From NCBI RefSeq assembly GCF_000208745.1, contig NC_030852.1, positions 6,108,226 to 6,172,225 of the forward strand: 64,000 nt of DNA, in the 5' to 3' direction. The position numbers and the translations under genes are program-made. This stretch comes from Theobroma cacao. Its lineage: Eukaryota; Streptophyta; Magnoliopsida; Malvales; Malvaceae. Below, one piece after another: positions 59,336-64,000 of this stretch (position 1 is the stretch's first letter; each line of letters begins with the position of its first letter). A model generated the notes under the pieces. It saw nothing but the letters and a program-made list of their open reading frames with translations, had not been told where the DNA came from and made no database searches.

Positions 59336-60381
59336 TTTTGACTTGAGGTTAAAATCGTAACGTAACTTAGTAAGTTATTAATTTAATGTCTTTGAACATG
59401 TTTTTAACTTAGAAAAATTCATGTTTCGATAAACAAACATGTTTTCATGAGAGTTGGCATCTTTAGAGGGTAAAATGGAATGGTTTTGAACTTAAAAACT
59501 ACATTTTGGACAAATGTATCAATACATCAAACCTAGAAAGGGGTTTTTATGACAATGTGTCGATACATATTCATCATGTATCAACACATGAAACTCAAGG
59601 TAAAATGTATCAATACATTACACCTATGTATCGATGCTTTAGCCATAAACTTGAAAAAAACAATGTTATTTTGGTCTTTTCTCACTCATTTAAAAACCTT
59701 AAAACTTCATACTTTTACCTTATTTGGCTAAAAACGTGGTTCTTGAAAACCTTGCCAACCTCTACCTCTTTTTTCTCAACTCTTATCTTCAACAAAATTT
59801 GTAGATCTCAAGCATTAAAAATCATCTTCAAGCTCGAATTTTGATTTCGAAGATTTTGGAAGGTAAAGCTCTTTGCTTTAAACCTTTGAAACTAAGGTTT
59901 TGATTTTTCAGAATTTATGGATTCTCATAAATTTGTTTTACTTGTGAAGACTTAGGTTTTGAGTTGGTTTTGAAACTCTCAAGCTCACCAAGGTAAATTT
60001 GTCTTAACTCTAGCTACTAGTAGACTTAATCATTTAGTTAGAGTTAGATTAGTTAATGGTTTGGAAGATAAGTTACTGGAAATTATTGGTGGAAGGACTA
60101 GACAATTTTAGTCTAAGATTTGGTAAGAAATCAAGTATTAATGATGGAAACTTTTTTGATAGAAGTTATGGAGAAAGTTTGAACCTTTGGAAAACCAAAT
60201 GTTCGATGAAAGTTGCTAGAGAGCAAGGCTCGTTTCTTTGAGGTGGGTAGATGCGGCATTTTTAATTATTTTGATATAATTAAACGTGCCTATTCTACAA
60301 CTTTGTAAATTAATTTTGATGAGTTTGTGATGTGAACAAATGTTTGAAAGTATGTTTTGATGAGAACTATAGGCTAAGTAT
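59336..60381 (+). repeat. LTR-like segment with degenerate TGTATCGATACA words
   Basis: Words TGTATCAATACA (59,515-59,526), TGTGTCGATACA (59,556-59,567) and further variants to 59,640 are followed by a leader-like stretch resembling 45,560-45,850. This suggests a plus-oriented family-C relative fused to the minus fragment. The open stretch 59,506-59,844 has no domain. It ends where an Athila LTR begins. Confidence 0.5.
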
Positions 60382-61335
60382 TGATAACATTATGATATAG
60401 AGTTATTTGGACTTAATTTGATAGTAATTTAGCTTAGTTCTTGTAGTATTGCATAAGAATTGGTTATGCTTTATTTAATTTTTATTAAATTAGTTAATTA
60501 GGTGAGTCAATCTAATGTTAGTTAAGTTTGAGCGAATTTAATGTTAATGTGCCTAAGATAAGTTATTATTCATTAATTTGCTGAATTTATAGGTATGTGA
60601 TATGAAGGCAGATAAGTCGTCAAACTAAACGCTCATGAGGTATGGACTTTCATTGCACATGTCTCGGTATTTTTACCATAACTCACTCTACTTAACTCCA
60701 AATGAGGTGATTCTTAAACCATTGGAAAGCTAGGAGAAAAGCTACAACTTCCATAATGACCACTTTACCCAGTTTAGCCTTAAAGATGGCCAAAAACCTT
60801 GTCGAAGTTGAAGTATTGCAGTAGTCATGGAAATTAAAATAGAGTAAGCAAGGTCACTGCCTTGGGAGCAAGTAAGCCATGACGCTCCACTTGAAGAATC
60901 ATGGTGTTTCACCATAGAATGGTCGAGGCCACTATGTCCCTGAGGGTAGATCGCGACACCAATAAAGCTATTAAGAAATCCTTATGCATTTAGACTTTTT
61001 TCTTGACTCGATTTTCAAGCCCTTTTAAAGGATTCTCAGAGGTATGAAACACATGATTTATAGTTAAGAGTCAATCACAAATCATTGAAGAAAAATTCTC
61101 ATTGAAGTTGAGAAGAAGTTGAAGAAATCAAGAAGATTTGAAGATCAAGAATTAACAACTCTTGGAGTTTCTTTAACTTTTTGCTACTCTTTTATTTTAT
61201 TGGTTTGTTTCAGTATTTAAACTTTTTTGGATGATGATTTCTAGACAGATGAGGAACTAAATTAGTTATCTAGAATTATGATTGAACTTGATATGTAGTT
61301 TGAATTATTTTTCTCTTTCTTGTTTATATTTGATT

Positions 61336-62262
61336 GATTTAAGTTGTTTATTCCTATTCTATTCTTAATGCTTTTAATTGACTGGCCACTAATTAGATTG
61401 ATCTAGAAACCTATATTCAACCTTGACAAAGGAGGTTTAGAGTAGATCGTGAATGGAATAGCGTATGTTCGAGTGCACTTAGTTGATTAGGTGATTTGAT
61501 TTGCATGTAGGATAAAAATATACCTATGTGTCATACATAGCCAAATTAGAGCATGAACTTAGTAAATCTTTCTTCAATTTAATTTACATAGAGATATAGT
61601 AAGTTAATTATGAGAGATATTTTTATGAGAAACTTGAGAGAGACTTGTAAATAATTTAGGACTCTAGGTTAGCAATTTAATCCATTGGAATAAGTTAAGA
61701 GAGAAAGAGGAAGGCAATATTTAGATGAAGTATTGAGGGATATCATAATCCTAGGTCTGGTAGTTGATTGAATTCTTAGATAAATTTTTCGGTTAGTTGT
61801 TTGATGGATTTAAGTTGATTATTCCTATTCTGTTCTTAATGCTTCTAATTGATTGGCCACAATTTAGATTGATCTGGAAACCTAAATTCATCCTTGACAA
61901 AAGAGGTTTAAAGTAAACCATGAATGGAATAGCGTATGTTTGAATGCACTTAGTTGATTGGGTGATTTGATTTGCATGTAGGATAGAAATATACCTATAT
62001 GCAATACGTAGCCAAGATTAGAGCATGAACATAATGAATCTTTCTTCAATTTAATTTACATAGAGATATAGTAAGTTAATTGGGAGAGATATTTTTATAA
62101 GAAACTTGCAAGAGACTTGTAAATAATTTGAGACTCTAGGTTCGCAACTTAATCCACTGAAATAAGTTAAGAGAGAAAGATAATATTCAGATGAAGAATT
62201 GAAGGATATCATAATCCTAGGCCTAGTAGTTGATTGGTTTCTTAGAGAAATTTTTTGCTTAT
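61336..62262 (+). repeat. 471-bp tandem duplication inside the Athila LTR
   Basis: Unit 1 is 61,336-61,806 and unit 2 is 61,807-62,262. Both begin GATTTAAGTTG(T/A)TTATTCC and carry 'ggaatagcgtatgtt', 'atttgcatgtaggata' and 'gatatcataatcctaggyct' in the same order. The copies differ at scattered bases and by small indels. The Athila LTRs at the left of the window have one copy. Confidence 0.9.
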
Positions 62263-62329
62263 TTGTTAGTTTTAGTTTGGATTTTGCTTTTTAATAATTA
62301 AATTTGATTATTTGAATAAGGTTAAGGTC

Positions 62330-63534
62330 TGTTGGTCCCAAGTAAATGTGCTAGAGGGGGGTGAATAGCACTTTTTGGCTCTTACTCAAATTGGTTCTAA
62401 GTTGAGGACAAGTTTAAGATCAATAAAGACTTGTTTTATGCAAGATGAGGGAATGATTTAAGAAGGAATAAAAAAAAACAAAAACAGAGTAGACAATACA
62501 CCAGAATTTATAACGGTTCGGCTCAAAACCTACATCCACTACCTTGATTGTTCAATCAAGGATTTTCCAAATCAATTCACTATAAAAGGTGAAATTCACA
62601 AGCTTTCACCAAGCTTTACAATGGCTTTTATCAGGCTCAACCAAAACCTTTCACAATGGTTTTTACCGGGATCAACCAAAACCCAACAACTAACTTTTCT
62701 AGGCTAAGTTAAAACTTATACCCTCAATCAAGCAATCCAAGCTTGAATAAATCCCTTAGAGTGACTTGCTCACCCTAAGTATACAAGGAGAAGAGAAAAA
62801 AAAGTGTACCTATGATCACTAACTTGATCGAAGCGGTACAAAGTGAAGTGCTTATCTCAAATACAAAGATAGAAGTGAAGTGCAGTAAGAGTGCATAGAG
62901 TTTTTGCTGGTTCTTGAGCTCTTTTTGGACTTGGAAGCCTTAATTGCTTTTCTAGCCATTGGGAGCCTCTTAAATACTTGAGAAATCAACTCTGATAGGT
63001 GTTAGGCAGTTTTTGACCGTTGGAAATAGTTTTGTGGTAGTTCTGACCGTTAATCTATCTTCTTGTGCTCAATTCAAATTTTTTGACAGAATGATCTTAG
63101 TCGACTAACTACGCTATTGGTCAACTAAGTTGTCTTTATCTTCTGATCTTAGCTTTTGGCAATGAGCTCTTAGTCGACTAACTTCCTTCTTAGTCCATTA
63201 AGTTGTTTCTTCCTTGAAGTTCAGATTTCTAGCAGTAGGCTCTTAGTCGATTAACTTGCTTTTTGGTCGACTAAGTCTTCTCTGTCTCTTAATCCTCTTA
63301 AGCATGACAACTTCTAATTTGAATTTTAGCTGACTAATACCCTTCATTATCCAACTAAGAGGCTTCTGTTTTGTTGATCAATTTTAGCTCCTTTATTCAT
63401 ATAATTTTTTATATGTGCCTTTGAATGATTTATTTATTCTTGGCATACAATTTTGTCCTGCACACTCAAGTGGGGATATTAGACACAAATGAATGAAAAT
63501 ATTTTATTATCATCAAAAACTAATGGAGCCAACA
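62330..63534 (-). mobile_element. Solo LTR, SIRE-type copia, TSD AGGTC
   Basis: A 1,205-bp sequence. The minus strand starts TGTTGGCTCC and ends GGGACCAACA. Perfect AGGTC flanks it (62,325-62,329; 63,535-63,539). It shares the start motif and the 'caaggtagtggatgtagg' and 'gggtgaatagcact' blocks with the SIRE-like LTRs. Palindromic words here are TTAGTCGACTAA (63,097-63,108; 63,170-63,181) and variants (63,243-63,254; 63,263-63,274). Confidence 0.92.
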
Positions 63535-63661
63535 AGGTCTATTAATTATAATATTATTAGTATGAATTAATTCAATTCACTGTGGGATCGACACTTTACT
63601 TTTCTCTTATTGCTTGTTTAATGATGCTTGCACTTGCGTGGATAATTCGACAAAATGTTTT

Positions 63662-63679
63662 TGGCACCATTGTTGAGGA
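63662..63679 (+). promoter_or_regulatory. Primer-binding site, tRNA-Asp type
   Basis: TGGCACCATTGTTGAGGA differs from the Athila-typical TGGCGCCGTTGCCGGGGA only by four G-to-A or C-to-T changes. It sits six bases after the LTR end. Confidence 0.85.
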
Positions 63680-63782
63680 ATTGATTTTTAATTCTTTCTT
63701 GATAATATTAATGCGAAGCATTCTTAATCTTAATTCAGACTTTTCTTTTCTTTTTTGTCCTCAGTTTTTTTTTGTCGTAACA

Positions 63783-64000
63783 ATGGATCAATAAGAAAAA
63801 AAACCAGTCCCTGTGAGAATATGTTGTACCTCTCACTCAAGGCCTTCATTCGAGCATTCTGAAACCTTCCATCAATGTTAATACTTTTGAAATCAAACTA
63901 GAAATCATTCAGATGATATAGATTTCTATTCAGTTTGGGGGACTGTCGAATGATGATCTTAATGCCTATATTGTGAATTTTCTTGAGATTTACGATATTT
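63783..64000 (+). pseudogene. Athila gag, 5' end (runs off the window)
   Basis: ATG at 63,783 is followed within four codons by a stop. The later frame reads FEIKLEIIQMI, then IQFGGLSNDDLNAYIVNFLE near 63,930-63,990, the conserved N-terminal block of Athila Gag. The same block appears on the minus strand in the other Athila copy near 10,330. The stop codons indicate a decayed copy. The rest lies beyond the window. Confidence 0.75.

Larger units (their letters stand above)
60382..63655 (+). repeat. 5' LTR of a plus-strand Athila element (contains a solo copia LTR)
   Basis: Starts TGATAACATTATG, matching the Athila LTR start seen on the minus strand at 14,896, and ends TTCGACAAAA just before a tRNA-Asp-type PBS. 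It shares blocks with 4,872-6,618 and 10,743-14,896 ('gttctaatgattggccac'-type and 'gagcatgaac' regions, in reverse). A 471-bp tandem duplication and the nested LTR 62,330-63,534 enlarge it. The net length is about 2.06 kb. The element continues past the window. Confidence 0.8.

Noticed and set aside
59506..59844. 112-codon frame in the 59.5-kb LTR-like region
   Set aside because: It runs through the palindromic words and leader sequence of an LTR; no domain.
1..64000. tRNA or rRNA genes and intact host genes
   Set aside because: No cloverleaf-like or rRNA-like stretch was noticed by eye, and every recognisable coding trace belongs to mobile or virus-like elements; tRNAscan and homology searches could not be run.

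Overview
This is repeat-dense nuclear DNA of a plant, most likely a eudicot. It is AT-rich, and every protein-coding trace I can identify belongs to a Ty1-copia, Athila-type Ty3-gypsy or CACTA element, or to a possible endogenous pararetrovirus. Palindromic LTR words such as CTCGCTGCAGCGAG made me think of Malvaceae, but that is a weak impression. I find no intact host gene, rRNA, tRNA or CRISPR. A 46-base run of N inside an AT microsatellite marks an assembly gap.

Left third (1-24,560): a four-level nest. A degraded Tork-like copia (minus, 22,797-~24,560) was hit by a SIRE/Maximus-like copia (plus, ~865-22,796). That element was hit by an Athila-type gypsy (minus, 4,872-14,896) and by a solo LTR (15,460-18,464). 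The Athila right LTR carries another solo LTR (11,116-13,399). Most joints have 5-bp target-site duplications (TSDs). The copia reading frame resumes across each insertion. The Athila lost RT, RNase H and integrase; a truncated foreign LTR (6,619-8,314) stands in their place.

Middle (24,560-35,160): a CACTA transposon (26,210-29,378, TSD TTA) carries a decayed Transposase_24-type gene. It sits inside an ORF relic resembling a plant-virus 30K movement protein, which is also interrupted by an LTR (30,077-32,951). A truncated SIRE-type LTR follows.

Centre right (35,160-50,640): an LTR of a third gypsy-like family (family C) holds a complete 10.3-kb non-autonomous LTR element (35,165-45,446, TSD GATAC) and a solo LTR (46,694-49,199). 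The 10.3-kb element has 3.5-kb LTRs, a tRNA-Met-type PBS, a PPT and only a short ORF with repeated PPxCG motifs.

Right (50,640-64,000): a second Tork-like copia relic (plus) is interrupted by an Athila-like solo LTR (54,026-58,209), itself interrupted by another solo LTR (55,132-56,972). A family-C LTR fragment follows. Then comes the 5' end of a plus-strand Athila: LTR 60,382-63,655 with a nested copia solo LTR, a tRNA-Asp-type PBS and the start of gag, running off the window.

Nothing here looks like a working gene system. The most unusual signals are family-specific palindromic word clusters in unrelated LTRs, PPT-like copies about 325 bp inside the LTRs of two gypsy-like families, and a PBS-like leader repeated three times.
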